Shown: positions 1 through 13,269, numbered from the stretch's first letter. The stretch: DNA of 64,000 nt from Paralvinella palmiformis (GCA_025642065.1 JAODUP010000436.1:575001-639000); one strand, 5' to 3'. Numbers and translations are program-made. Notes: generated by a model from the sequence alone, not told the origin.

Positions 1-103
1 TCAGAGGATCAATATCTAAATATCTTCAATAGCCTATATACCTCCACAACTCTAATATATGCACATATAAACCTAAATATACATAAACATATACATGCAT
101 AAG

Positions 104-158
<55 letters not shown>
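104..158. repeat. (CT)n(AT)n microsatellite
   Basis: A CT array running directly into an AT array. Confidence 0.97.
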
Positions 159-159
<1 letters not shown>

Positions 160-161
<2 letters not shown>

Positions 162-1739
162 ATTACCTAAATATATACATTGATAATAAGTCTGGGCGAT
201 TGATCAGTCTGTTGGTAACATGACATCCGTTTTTAATACATGACAAATGGCTCACACCATCTTGATCATTCACCAGGGTATGGACTGTTAGAAAAATATA
301 ACTTCTCCTAATAAGACACGTGGTTCACCAGACTCTGGTAACTAAGACGCGACGTGCGCGCCAAGCCTGAAACGCGGATCCGGAACCGCTTTTGCGCGAC
401 ATGGACCAGAAGCAACGGCGTCCAAACTGGCGGAAAGCAAACATCCGGTCAAGTGGACAGGAAGGTGGCTGTCCCATCTGGATTGATCCCGACTCGGTGA
501 AAGACGATATCGGCACGGCACGCGCCGATGCTTAAGTGACCCAGTGACCACGTGACCGGGGCCAGCTTGATACGAAACAGCTGGTCATAAGACGCTCCAG
601 CTGCAAAACCGATCAACACCTCTTCGGGAAGTGGCCGATGTTTTAACTTACATTTATCAACAAGTGACTTAGTCAGGGTAGAGTGTGGCGGCTTTTGATG
701 GGACGATTTGATCTGATACGTTCACGACTGGTGAAGTGTACACACTCACGCGTGCGCGCGCAAACCTGGCGGGGAAGGGGGCGATTAAGTTGATGGTCTT
801 TAAGGGGGGGTTCCTTGGCACAACTGGTGGCGTGGTTGACCAGACACCTCAGCATCTGGATTCAAACCACGGCAGTGATGTGTTTGTGGGGTGTTGAACA
901 AAATGGCGGTACACCTTCTCATTTTTATATTTGGTCATTTGAAAACACTGAAAGGACAAACGGAAAACGCACACACTCACGGGAGGCAATACCTTTTTTT
1001 CTTCAAATTTATTATGGGATCTGGAATGTGACTGAAAGATAAACATACAAACAAAGATCCGAACAGACAAACATAAACAAAACCCATAAACAAACAGATA
1101 GACAGACAGACAGACAGACAGAGAGATTATACAAATAGAACCTGCAATTAAACAAAGAAATATAACTTTTTACCTTTATGTTTCAATAGAAGTGAAAAAG
1201 GTAAGAAATAAACAAACAAACAAAATCCCACTAACCAGTACCACCTCTATAAGACGGACTGATTGCTTACCGACTATTTTCATTATACAGACCAACCGAC
1301 TGACGTCACTATAGCCGATTTGTAACAACAGATGGCGCCAAGTGTACAAGATGGCCGTCTTCACCTAATCTCCTCGCCAAATCACCGCATTTTTGTTTAC
1401 CCAACACCAACACAAACATCGCATTCCGGATCGGAACACCGAAGCCTTTTCGCCGCACTTCCTCCCCCCCCCCCCCCGTTACTTCGGAAGAAATACGATT
1501 TTAATTGCGGCCGAGTTACTGCCTATGGAGTGCGAGAGGGAGTGAGTGGGGCCGTCGGCCTAATTAGCCCACTACCTGGCTTTGGTTGCCGGAATGACAG
1601 TTGCTAGGCCTTAATCAGCGGCCGTCGGGATCAGCCATTACCGATCCAGGTATCTGGCAGCCCGGCTCCGGTATAAACCGGGCATAAATTAAGTTACAAA
1701 TCACTGGAGTGGCTGGTTGTCGCTAGAGAGATGGACAGC
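160..1739. other. Intergenic, nothing recognised
   Basis: Mixed-composition DNA with a GACA microsatellite near 1090 and a poly-C run near 1465. No open frame resembles a known protein. Confidence 0.6.
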
Positions 1740-2007
1740 CCAGGTGTTAGCCGCTAACGAGTAGAAACTATCTATTTTTATTACCGATCAAGAGCGGTCT
1801 TTTCGTCGGGAAATCAAAAATGTACGATCCTGGTCTTTGTCGGGATCGTCTGGGAATCCTTCCCGAAGGCTCCCTAATGTCATGTTTGAATCCCAGAAAC
1901 GTTTATTAAAATTTAATAATATATATGTGAACTGTCTCTTATTGCGGTAGGAACAAGTGAGTGAGTGAGTGAGTGAGTGAGTGAGTGAGTGAGTGAGTGA
2001 GTGAGTG

Positions 2008-2050
<43 letters not shown>

Positions 2051-2195
2051 GGGCGGGTGGATGGATGGATGTAGTGAGTGAGTGAGTGAGTGAGTGAGTG
2101 AGTGAGTGAGTGAGTGAGTGAGTGAGTGAGTGAGTGAGTGAGTGAGTGAGTGAGTGAGTGAGTGAGTGAGTGAGTGAGTGAGTGAGTGAGTGAGT
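1740..2195. repeat. GAGT microsatellite block with unique left flank (unit 1)
   Basis: A unique 215-bp stretch ending TTGCGGTAGGAACAAGTGAG leads into (GAGT)n, interrupted by (GTAA)n near 2010-2050 and GATG near 2058. The flank recurs in altered form at 2196. Confidence 0.85.
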
Positions 2196-2508
2196 GGCCA
2201 GGTGTTAGCCGCTCGAGTGAAACTCATTGATCGAGTCAGAGCGGTCCGTGGGAATAAAAATGTGACGATCTGGTTGTGGGATGTGGGATCTTGAAGGAAT
2301 ATCATGTTGAATGAAGTTTATTAATTTAATAATATATATGTGAACTGTCTCTTATTGCGGTAGGAACAAGTGAGTGAGTGAGTGAGTGAGTGAGTGAGTG
2401 AGTGAGTGAGTGAGTGAGTGAGTGAGTGAGTGAGTGAGTGAGTGAGTGAGTGAGTGAGTGAGTGAGTGAGTGAGTGAGTGAGTGAGTGAGTGAGTGAGTG
2501 AGTGAGTG
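2196..2508. repeat. GAGT microsatellite block, second unit with gapped flank
   Basis: The flank repeats CCAGGTGTTAGCCGCT and ends in the same TTGCGGTAGGAACAAGTGAG, but with many small deletions compared with 1740-1957. A 140-bp (GAGT)n array follows. Confidence 0.85.
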
Positions 2509-3029
2509 ACACGGAACAATGTTTTCCTTAAAAGTTGTCTCTTCCGATATTTTGGGTAATTTAGCAAAGCCACGTGACTTCTGTTTGTAAGAATTCGTTA
2601 TTCAGTTAATATTATTATTATTATTGTGGTTGTTGTAGAAATTTCTTTTACTGAAACTGGGGACTACAGTTACTTCGCGTAAAATTATTCCCGCCTTTGT
2701 AATAAAGTTCTTTTCGAGGTTATCTCGCGGTCGGTCCACTTAGTACCGCGACCTGCCACCAGGTGACCGTCAGCATATTACGGTTATAGTTTAATGACTT
2801 CGCGCTTCACCTTGATCTCCTGTAACAACGATCAATTCCCATGTCTCAGGAATGGCATCTGTTGTAGCCCAAAATGGCTGGTTGTGGAACTGCTGTTTTA
2901 AGGCATTTCTTTAATGGGCAAAATATCTTAATTACATTTTAGTGACTACCGTTTACATTTTGGGAGTAGAAACTTCGCCATAAACTTGTACTTTCAACGA
3001 TCAATCTCAACAGGGTGCTGTCACGTGGC

Positions 3030-3285
3030 TATTTAATTATGCAGCATGTATTATACCCATGTTAGGAAATGCCTTATATGGTAAGCGACTGCTGCTCGAA
3101 ATCTGAATTTCCGCGCATGTGCATTTAAATTATCCACGTATTGTGTAGCCCTTAGAGCTGAATAAAATCACAGTTTTGATCAACTTAATATATGAAATGA
3201 CTAGAATTAATATTATCTACAATTTAAATAAAGAATTATATATTTGGGACCGGAATGAAAGTTTACAAAGAAATGCTGTAATCGC
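3030..3285 (+). repeat. Dispersed unclassified repeat, copy 1
   Basis: It shares ordered segments with 20885-21140 and 28340-28730: ATCTGAATTT.CGCGC, ATCCACGTATTGT, AGAATTAATATTATCTAC and AATAAAGAATTATATAT. It has no tRNA boxes and no coding frame. Confidence 0.65.
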
Positions 3286-3289
3286 GTAG

Positions 3290-5400
3290 CTTCTCTGGGA
3301 ACCATCATCAACCGACCTCCTGTTGGTTTAGCTCATAAACGCCAGCTGTGTAGACAATGGAACGTAGAAACGTGTAGAAATTGCATTATGATAGGCCCAA
3401 GGAGGTGTTGGTACTGCCTAAAGGCTGTAGGCAATTGACCCGTGAACCCCACCCCCCCCCCCTCTCTACGTGAAGACAGACTTCCTCCTATTATAGAGGG
3501 CGTCTATTATACAGACATCGTCTGCTGCTAGCTTTCCTACCTATGGCGCCATGGGCTGTCCGGTTCGAATAAAGACAATTTTTATATAAAAAATTAAACA
3601 AAAATAATTCACTGACGTACCATTTTTTTACGGCCAAGGTTCTACTTCGAACGGAGAAACGTCGATTAATGTGAACACAGTCATTGACTGTACGTAATAT
3701 AGTTATTATTGTTAAATACGATATTATGGGGGGGGGAGCCCCCGGGTAGAAGCAGGATGTACATGACGAGCCCAAGTTATCTTGTAAGAAGTCTCCGGAT
3801 AAATCAGGCCGACACCCTTTTGATTGAAGGCACTAGCGAGTCCGGACGTCTCCGGATACACGTGTTGTTGTGACAATACCCGGCCACACCGACCGGCGCT
3901 CCACAACAAACACAGCCGCCCGCCGTCATGACAACCGGTAAACAATACGGCGGCGACCTGCCGACGTATGTCAACCGGCCAGGACATTAATTAGAAGATA
4001 GAGAAAGCCCGAGACAGGCACGTCGCCTCCCTCGGGCCACTAAATACCATCAAAACGCCGCTAGACGTCCGAACGTCATTTTATCGAATCGTACCTCGGG
4101 ATCTGGGTTGGGGTTGACACGGTACGAGGCGGTGCCAGTTTTATGGTTAATACGCGTGACGTGGGAATGTGAGCTTGTTTTATGACGGCGGCGCTGGAGT
4201 CTGGATCAACGACTTTAAGCTTATACTCGATATCGACCGTGAAGCTTTCCCTTAAGCTCCGTGGCCATCAATCCCCGATGGCCCAGTGAATAGGGGGTTC
4301 GTGTTATGTGATGAAGGTTCTCAGATCCCCACTTGTTACATGTTACAAATATTTGGCTGTAGCTTGCTGGAGAAATCGGATGGTCGAGCCGCAGGTTCTT
4401 GCCTTTGAGTGAGTGAGTGAGTGAGTCAGTCAGTCCAGATCATTGCGCAATTATAAGTCTACATGTCGTAGCCATTTGATAGCACATAGTAATGTTCAGA
4501 ATTCGTATAAGAAAATAAACTATCCTTATAGCAAACGTAACTACATAAATTACTCTCCTTTGGAGAGTGGGGTTCCACATATAGTCATCTTCATCCTTGG
4601 CTTCTGACGTCATCTTTCATCGGAATGAAATTTCAGGGAAGTTTCTATCTGTGCGATGTTTCATTCACCAATAAAAGGCTTTGACTTGATCATATCATTT
4701 ACGTAGGAGGTAGCCATTCAGGGTGATCACATCAAAAGGTTTTTTAATAAACAAATATTTATATGCCACGTTCAATAAATCATATTCATTTGACCTGAAT
4801 TCATTTAATGAAGAAAAAGGTGGAACTTTGCAAGAGAAAGCGGGCATTTTGCTGTTCTGAAGATAATTTCTTGTTTCTGGTCTATAAAAAAAGGTTATGA
4901 AAATTACGACGCATATTCGGGTCATCACTGTTTAAAATCCATAGCCGATTGTACTGTAGTTCAGTTCTATTGGATGATACCAATCACGTGACTTTGAAAT
5001 TGAAATATAATTCGTGAGAGGAAATCAACCATTACAAGAACATTAGATTACTAATACTGCTGTTACTACTACTATTACTACTACTACTACTACTACTACT
5101 GCTACACACAGAGAGTAAGAGAGGGGGAGGGAGGGAAAGAGAGATAGAAAGAGTTCATTCTATCAAGAAAAAGTACCCACTTCAACATGTCTCGTCAGTG
5201 AGTCAAATCATGACAAAGTGTTTTCTAAACTAATCCAACTTATTCCCGAAACCTTTCACCCATGTAACCCCCCCCTCCCCCCCCCCCTCTCACCCACCAA
5301 CCAGAGTCTGAGGGAGCTACACTCAACATGTCAGTCAGCAATGAGCTGACACTACTTCATACGTTAAGTATACTTCATCTTCACTATAAGAGCCATGAAC
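3290..5400. other. Intergenic, poly-C/poly-G runs and short microsatellites
   Basis: Poly-C near 3450, poly-G near 3727, a short GAGT run near 4408 and a TAC triplet run near 5070. No gene is seen. Confidence 0.6.
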
Positions 5401-5409
5401 GATGAACAT

Positions 5410-5411
<2 letters not shown>

Positions 5412-5478
<67 letters not shown>
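5412..5478. repeat. (GT)n microsatellite
   Basis: An uninterrupted dinucleotide array of about 33 units. Confidence 0.98.
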
Positions 5479-5479
<1 letters not shown>

Positions 5480-6327
5480 TAATTGGCACAGATAATCACG
5501 AATCGGGAATACGACATTTGGACGATTCATCAGGCCGACCGATCCCGAAGCGGCCACATTTCAAGCTGAGACGCCTAATGTCTCACCAAACGTAGCGGCA
5601 AACCGGTCATTTACAGCTGGTACAGCTGGTACAGCTGATTGATCATAAATAATAAATTAACATCATAACTTATCGGCATCTGAACATTAACCGCTTAAGT
5701 AGCCAGTAGGGAGGATCGTTGGTGGCACTAGGGGGCAGCACACAGCCAGATACTTCCATGGTACGGCACGGCTCAGACGGAGATCAGAACAGGGTGGGTC
5801 CGGCCAGGTTACCGTCTGTGGATCACCACGGGGTGGGAGGATCTGGGCAGAATCCCCTCTGAGGATCTTCTCGTGTTCGACTTCGAGCTAATTCACGATG
5901 ATCGCCGACCGGATACGCCTGGTACCGGAGCTTGGCGCGGGGCGGCGCGTCGTGTGCTCCGGCTGAGGCGTTGACGGGTCTCGACCGGCAGGTGGCGGTT
6001 CTGTCGGTGTGCGGTCGGTGGCTCCCCCTGGTTGGTGCCAGCTTTGTGCCGGTTTCGGCAGGTTTTTTGGCCTTTCTCGCTCTCTCGCTCGTCTAATGGA
6101 GTCAATGGTGGGTGGTGGGCGTGATAGATAGATTGACAGTTAGATTAAACACCGGTGAATAAGTGAATAGGCGAGTGAGTGATTTCTTATAAAAATGAGT
6201 GAATGAGTGAGTGAGAGACACATGCGCTTGAAAAAGGTTTCTACAACCGAAACTGGTTGTGATATTTTGTTAAATATCTGTTATGACTGCTTTGGTCGTG
6301 GTTATAGTTATGTTATATAATATTAGG

Positions 6328-6331
<4 letters not shown>

Positions 6332-6395
<64 letters not shown>
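6332..6395. repeat. (TA)n microsatellite
   Basis: A TA array with a single CTA interruption near 6360. Confidence 0.97.
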
Positions 6396-6397
<2 letters not shown>

Positions 6398-6500
6398 CTA
6401 TTATTGGATTGAGGTCCTTCGGTCACAATTTTATTAGATTTACAAACATCGCACCAACCTGAGCTTACGCCGTTATTATAACACACACACACACACACAC
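6396..6500 (+). repeat. Microsatellite-framed dispersed repeat, copy 1
   Basis: Between an AT array and an AC array, GGTCACAATTTTATTAGATT, ACAAACATCGCACCAACCTG and ACGCCGTTATTATA match the segment at 29230-29335. Confidence 0.65.
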
Positions 6501-7074
6501 ATGGTCACCATAGATAGATATATAGATGGGGAGAGATTTTGATAAAGATGGTAACTCCTGCTGGTTGTAGTAGAGAGAGGTCGGGTGTCTACGGTAAGTG
6601 GTCACAGTTCGGAAGATCTTCATCAATTATCGCCCACTCAAGCGACTAATGAAACGGCTAGCCACCATATTAATGGTCGCTGCCTCCAATAGACGGCGCC
6701 CCGAAACGTAGCGCCTCATTAATCAGGTCGGACGTGACGTATTTCCGACCGATATACGTCAGCGCCGTCTAGCGGAACCGAACGACGGCGAGGACAGACA
6801 CATCCGGGAACTTAGCCGCCATTAGTGGCCAGCTCGTGACGCTGTTCGTTGTTGGCTGGGAATTAACTACAGGTGGTTTGTCTGTAGATAGAGCAGCCCG
6901 AAAAATACCCGCATGTCGAGACAACCAACTCACGTCAATTTGGTTAAATCGCCCCGGTTTATTGAGAAATATATGTGTTGACGTGTGGCTGGTTATAGCT
7001 CGCCAGAGGGCGTGCCAAGAGGGGGGGGGGGAGTGTTCAGTCACAGATGCGTTTTAAGCAATACCAGACAATCC

Positions 7075-7077
<3 letters not shown>

Positions 7078-7115
<38 letters not shown>

Positions 7116-7201
7116 CCATTTTGGCTATCGTTTGCATAAGTTGTCGTAAAATAGTAACACACACACACACATATACTATATATATATATATATATATATA
7201 A
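7078..7201. repeat. AT arrays around an AC array
   Basis: AT array 7078-7112, a short unique stretch, an AC array near 7157 and a TA array ending at 7201. Confidence 0.9.
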
Positions 7202-7807
7202 AAGAATTAGGTGAATTCTTAATTAAGGAATTTTTTTAAGGAGTAGCGTGAAAAATATGGGTATGATTAATAAGTAGTGACATACATTTAAGTGTAGGAT
7301 AGTACGGGATGAATGGAGTAAAAAGGAAGGTCCTCATCAGGAAAAGTTGGTATGGATGAAGTAACATAAGATCACGCCCCCCTTTACCTCCATTCACCCT
7401 GACGGTGAATAACCACCGAACTCCCACAGGATCTATGCCCCTGTTAGTGAACATTTATTCCCAAATATTATTAAAATAAAAAGTAAAATTTAGCTTCAAA
7501 TCGGCTATTATTTTCAAGTTTAAAAAATGTTTTTGTTGATGGAGGACGTTTCTTCGGAAAAAAAAGAAATGTTATAGTAGTCAAAGTAAACAGCGTTCAT
7601 GACAACATCGTCAACAGGAAATGTATATGCTGACGATTGTTAAAATGAGATACATACTCGTGATTCAAGTATGAGCTCTGATACACTCTAACACACACAC
7701 ACACACAAGAGAGAGAGAGAGAGAGAGAGAATATAAAGACACTGTCATATTTATCTATCTATGATACCATCAATCAACTAACAAACGAAACGATTAATCA
7801 ATTATTT

Positions 7808-7848
<41 letters not shown>

Positions 7849-8357
7849 TTCACACAGTGGGAAGAGGGGTTTTTCATCTTGATGTGTGTGTGTGTGTGTG
7901 TGTTGATATTACTATGTTTATATATATCTCCCCTGAGTACTTATCCATGTGATATACTGTATCTGAGGAATCCGGTTTATTTGTAAACATATATCGGCCA
8001 GTGTATAGACAGGATCCCGAAGAAAGTCCGCTGAGTGTCAGATTCCATTCTCCGGATCGTGCACCTGTTTTGTTCCAGTCAGTGAGCAAGGCTGCTGCTT
8101 CGTTCACAGCTCTCACAGTATTCGGATACCGTAAACCTGGATTATAGGATTACTAGGAGAGCGGACTAGGTGCCTTCCCGTGAAGGCCAGTCTCTGTTTG
8201 TGTATGCGTGTGTGTGTGTGTGTGGTAGCAGTGTGCGAAAATGCACTGGTATAGAAAATTACAAATAAAAAATGCAACATCTGGACAGACCATCAAAGAA
8301 AAGCATCCAAAAGAGGCGACGTTTCATACTAAGACATATATTTGTAATCATTTTGTG

Positions 8358-8393
<36 letters not shown>

Positions 8394-9021
8394 TTACCGA
8401 AGTTGGAAAAACGGTGATTCATATTATTGAATGCGGCATCTGGACGATTAGTCGGGGAATTTCTTACAAACCTATGTCCTGTTATGCGTATGCCTATGTA
8501 TTAATCCGTCAATAACAAGGCACTGGCAGAAATTGACAATCGGCCCGATTACATCGTGTGGAAGGTTCATCAGTGGACGTAGTGCTAAAATAGAAGCCTT
8601 TCGAGCTGAGACATGTAATACGTCATCAGATAGGCATGTATTACGTTGTCATTGGGATAATAGTAAACAACTGTTTCTAAGAACGGAACTTCCTTTTCAC
8701 GGTTTCGCCGCGTAACGCCGACGTCGGCACACCACGCCAACGCCAGTACTGTGTATCGACTGCACACAGTGTACGCACATCTCGATCAGAATGAAGAGTG
8801 GTTTCTCTCTGGATCGAGTAACCTGATGAATAGTGCCGGTGTTGCATTAGAGTTTATTTTTTTTAATTATCTTTGCCGGTGGTTTTTACCAACTGATGCG
8901 ATATTATAGCATCCCAGTGTACATTTGTAATGGCCAATATCCTGATATCAGGTAGTGTAGAGTACTCATACCTTTAAATCTGATGGTCTTTCTAACAAGA
9001 GCTGTATCTTAAGCTACTTCT

Positions 9022-9062
<41 letters not shown>

Positions 9063-11879
9063 CATATATTCTCGTGCACACCTGTGTTGATTGTTAACTA
9101 TCACTTACCTGTGCTATCTACTGCACGCATATCGCATAACTAAATCAATCAGAAGCTTTGATGCAGGTGCGCTAGTTGACCTAGAGCGTGTCAGTTTGAT
9201 GGTTCTTGTTGGATCATTGAGAAAATAGGATCAACTTTTATAGAATATCGCTGAACAACCAGGTGAGCTAGCTGGCTACTCACTGTGTGGTCGGCCTACG
9301 AGTGGGTCGGTGAGTTGGGTGGATGGGTGGGTGGAGTCGTTTAGAGACAGCGAGATTTCTTAAGACATCTGATCAAACACAAACTGAGTGTAAAACTGTC
9401 GTAATTTTACCAGTCTCTAACATTCTGTCGTATTATGCCGTCTTTTCCAAGTTAGTTCGAAGTTGTCTGGCAACCACGCACAAAGGTATGAGATTTGCTC
9501 ACGGCATGCGTTAGTTATGTTTAAAAATGTATATATCTGTATTTACACGGAAGCACGTTTTCACATATAAACCCATTTCTGGTGTCAGATCAGGGGTTAG
9601 ATTTTGATAAATGTTTAACCATGTCTATATTTGCGTGGTTCTCCAACTTCCACGAGCGCGGACGATATTGCACAAAGAAAAAAACTCCCCAAATTGCCCT
9701 CTTTCCTTCAAGTTATGTTTTTCGTCGACCCACGAGGTGATTCTACCGTCCGAGATAACATATTGTAAATATTAAAACTAATTTGCACATAAAGATAACT
9801 AAAATCGCTTCAGACCAGAAGTAAAAACAGGTTGTTGACGTAAATAAATATTGACCAATAAAGGGGAGAAAAATTAGTTTTTATTATTTGGCGGCAAATT
9901 TCATGTGTGAAATCGAGCATTCTTTAATTTACGTCCCTAACGAACACATGAGACGGGATTAGGTGCAGGACAGATCAGCCAATCAGCTCTGGATCATGGG
10001 GGGGGGGGGGCTTGACAAAAAGCCACTTCAAAGAGAATCCAGATTTACTGCTCCGGAAATTCGCCGCATTAAGCTATATAAATTGCTTGATCCGAGGTCA
10101 AACTAAATGTCACCGTCATTCGTGAAGGATCTCTGGCTCATCTACAAAGCAGGACTCGTCCGAGCCGATTAAAATCCGGAATCCCAGCACTTCGCGCCAT
10201 CCAGAACTCTTATCAACGTTCGTGGAATTGAATATCAAAGTGTGTCTGGATTTAAAACGGATTTAGTTTCCGCCATTAATTTTTCGTCCTAGCCGCTCGG
10301 ATGCGATACCAGGTCGACCCAGTGTCGTCGCTTCGCGTACGCATGCGCGCTACGCGTGCGTATCAGATGGCGAACTTTAAAGCAATGGCTTTTCATCGAG
10401 TGTCGTTTCGTTGATTGCGATTAGCGCGCTAAACCGTCGGCGCGCTTTGATCCAGAATTGCCGCCGAGCGAAACGGAAGCTATTAGCACCAAGACGCGTC
10501 AGGATTTGACAAAAATAATAACCAGAAAAATTACGGCCATCGAATGCCCAAATCTTTTTTTTAAATTGTGCATACATTTAAAACAAATGTAATAGCCCTT
10601 GGCCACAACGAGGCAAGTGGCTTCCGTTGTTCACAGTGTATATACGTATATATCCCAGGCAAGTGGCTGCCATTGTTTACGTGTCGTTACACAATAAGTT
10701 ACATCTAGATCCCGGCTGCCCGCTCTACGACGACTAAAGGAAGCGAAGCCCCGCAGCTTGTGATAACAATCATTAGCTATCTAACTAGTTATCGTCTGCC
10801 TATGTCAGGGATCTTTTGCGCAAGAGCAGTTTTAAAACAAAACCCTCCCGTCACCCGGATCATTTCCGACTATAAATGAGTATAACACAACTCGGTATCA
10901 CTCGATCCAGCCAAACTTAAGCAAACCATCTGGAGCTGAGACAGGGCGTTTTGGGCGCCAAAAAACCAACTCCGAGCCAGATGGATTATTAAATAAACAG
11001 AAGTATGTCACATTTCGCTGGTGCGTTTTAAGTTTGTATCAATCCGCGGCTTAGTGATTCTCCAGAGAGTGCGGGCTATCGGCACTTCGAGGGGAGATGG
11101 CGATGTTTTGACAGCTCGTCGGGATACGATAACTCGCCGATCCAGAACACATCGTCCCGAGGTTTGGATAGGCGGAGCCCCGCCGACTTTTATCTAGCCT
11201 CCTTTCCAGATACGACATAACCTTATCAACAGCCAGTAGCCAGGAGTCCGATTCTCTGCGGTTAGGTGGCGTGGCGGGATGCCTTGCTAAGTATCCAGAA
11301 GCGAACTCGTCAGGATTTCCCACCGACGAGCTGAACGATCTACGAACTTAAATTTAGACAGAATTTCGAAATAAAGGTAAATTTAGACGACTAGAAATTT
11401 ATGACACTTCAATACCAATACATAATATACCTATGCGGATTTTGGATATATTTTCTACATCGTAGCAACAATCTAGTTCAATAGACTTTCTCTGGCCAGA
11501 GCTTTCGGAACGGGAAACCCTAACCACTTAGCATAAATACATGACTATTCATGAGCGTTTCCTTGGCGCATTGCGCAAAACCGTTTGCGTGGGTATTTAA
11601 AAACAAGATTATCACAATAATCTTATCCTGAACCTGCTTTGGGCCTGGAAAGTGTTATTACACTTCCAAACCTTACTCTTATATATTCTTTTAAGAGATT
11701 TGCAACTACACATTAAATATGTCAACTTAGCGCATTCGTTCCCAGTTTAATATGGATACATGACGTTTTGTTACAACAGTCAGTTCGTAGTCGCCGCGGG
11801 AAGAGAAATTCTGACAAAAGCCTAGGTCTTATGGATCGAACTATCTCAGTCTGTAAAGTTCACGAGGCAAAACATGCTT

Positions 11880-11955
11880 CAGACATAACCCCTCGCCCGG
11901 GCTTGAACCCAGGTCTTAGAGGTCTTTGACCAGGCGCGCTACCAGACTAGGTTTC
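11880..11955 (-). mobile_element. tRNA-like SINE head fragment
   Basis: On the minus strand CCTAGTCTGGTAGCGCGCC (A-box-like) and GGGTTCAAGCCCGGG (B box) are seen. No full tRNA cloverleaf is evident, so it is probably a SINE remnant. Confidence 0.45.
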
Positions 11956-12167
11956 GTGTACAATAATTATGTCTATATGAGACGGCTTTGACGAGTTATC
12001 AAATTATTGATAGTAGAATTACTAAACAGGTTAATAATTTCACTCAAATTATTGCAATCATTCCAGCGAAAGAATTTAATATAATAAAATAAATATATAT
12101 ATCCGTCTGTAGACGATCGATGAACACTTTTAATGAATTCATAATGCTATATACATCAGATATAACA

Positions 12168-12170
<3 letters not shown>

Positions 12171-12220
<50 letters not shown>
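12171..12220. repeat. (AT)n microsatellite 3' of twist
   Basis: A pure 50-base AT array about 250 bases past the twist stop. Confidence 0.97.
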
Positions 12221-12224
<4 letters not shown>

Positions 12225-12468
12225 CACATACATACGTAAACAGACATTCTAATACATGCATGTACTGTACAAATACCAAAAAAAGATAACAAACGTGAAT
12301 GAAGGCTGCATAGAAATATTTCCACCTCACACCACCCCCCCAATCAATCCGTGTAAACATAGGGTCCCATATTAAGGCCACAACGCGTGCGCACGGGAAA
12401 CAGCGCCACCGCGAATCGGAAGTAGCACCATCGAGGCGGAAAAGGCAAGGACAATCCGCCAGATGTCA

Positions 12469-13269
12469 CTAGTGTCCACTGTTCATCTGCCAGGCGCCCT
12501 CCATCCGCCAGACGGAGAAGGCGTAGCTGAGTCTCTCGTGAGCGACGTAGCTGCAGCTGGCCGGCATCTTGCAGTCGATGTCGTCGTTCCGGAGCACCTG
12601 GAAGAGGAAGTCGATGTAGCGCGATGCGAGCTTCAGCGTCTGGATCTTGCTCAGCTTGTCCGAAGGCAGTGTCGGGATGATCTTGCGCAGTTGGGCGAAG
12701 GCGTCGTTCAGCGACTGGGTACGCTGCCGTTCTCGGACGTTGGCCAGACAGCGCTGGTTCTGGAGCTCCTCCAGGGTCTGCGGGATGGCCGCAGCCGGAC
12801 AGTGACGACGCTTCTTCGACTTACCCGGCGTCGAACCCGACCCGGAGCTGCTCTGGTCCGAATCGCCCGAGTAGGCCGGCTCGGAGTCCGGCCGCTTCTT
12901 GAAGCCTCGCTTCCGCTGTCCGGCCGCCGAGTCCGCTTCCGGGTCGTCTTTGAACTGTTGATGAAGCTGCTGTTGCTGATGGTCGTGGTGATGCTGTTGT
13001 TGTTGTTGATGGTGGGGCGCGAGGCTGGTGTTGTTGTTGTCGAGCGGTGCCGTACCGAGTTCCGAGTCGGGAGTACCCGGCGTTTGGTGATACCCGTAGG
13101 ATGACAATCCCGAAGGATTGGTGCCCATCCCCGACGACGGGTTATCCAGACATTGGTACGGGGCCGGCTGCTGATGGTGCTGCTGCTGCGGCTGCTCCAT
13201 TCGCGTCGAGGAATAGTAGCTGAAGGTTTCTTCCCGGTTCTGTTTGATGGCTATCTCATCGGGGACCAT
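12469..13269 (-). CDS. twist: Twist-family bHLH transcription factor, complete, single coding exon
   Basis: This gene encodes a nuclear transcription factor. Family knowledge: Twist dimerises through its bHLH domain, binds CANNTG E-boxes and controls mesoderm and cell-migration programmes. The 266-residue protein shows the bHLH at about residues 173-226, with the basic signature [16 protein letters not shown] and helix 2 ending [14 protein letters not shown]. It is followed by the diagnostic Twist/WR box at about 240-260 ([25 protein letters not shown]). A basic stretch GKSKKRRH at about 149-156 is a likely nuclear localisation signal. The N-terminal half is low-complexity and rich in Q, H, N, S and P. 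The start is placed at 13269..13267 because its context is ACCATGG. An in-frame ATG 30 codons upstream (13359) exists but precedes unconserved residues and a possible splice acceptor. The coding DNA is CpG-rich. Distinguishing Twist from Hand, Paraxis or Ferd3l is secure because of the WR box. Family identity is certain; the exact start is less so. Confidence 0.97.
   Translation of the reverse strand: MVPDEIAIKQNREETFSYYSSTRMEQPQQQHHQQPAPYQCLDNPSSGMGTNPSGLSSYGYHQTPGTPDSELGTAPLDNNNTSLAPHHQQQQQHHHDHQQQQLHQQFKDDPEADSAAGQRKRGFKKRPDSEPAYSGDSDQSSSGSGSTPGKSKKRRHCPAAAIPQTLEELQNQRCLANVRERQRTQSLNDAFAQLRKIIPTLPSDKLSKIQTLKLASRYIDFLFQVLRNDDIDCKMPASCSYVAHERLSYAFSVWRMEGAWQMNSGH

Larger units (their letters stand above)
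5500..11870. other. Intergenic, CpG-rich, microsatellites only
   Basis: This stretch holds three tandem CAGCTG E-boxes at 5614-5637 and several AT, AC and GA arrays. Stretches around 10100-11350 are CpG-rich without a recognisable gene. Open frames here have no family features. Confidence 0.55.

Noticed and set aside
1913..2573. Long frames rich in THSLTHSL on the minus strand
   Set aside because: They are translations of the GAGT microsatellite and have no protein character.
11051..11323. 90-codon minus-strand frame
   Set aside because: No family similarity is visible, and it lies in non-repetitive intergenic DNA with no promoter or poly(A) signal.
12463..13104. 213-codon open frame on the plus strand opposite twist
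   Set aside because: It is the antisense of the twist exon. Its translation is a low-complexity shadow with no family features.
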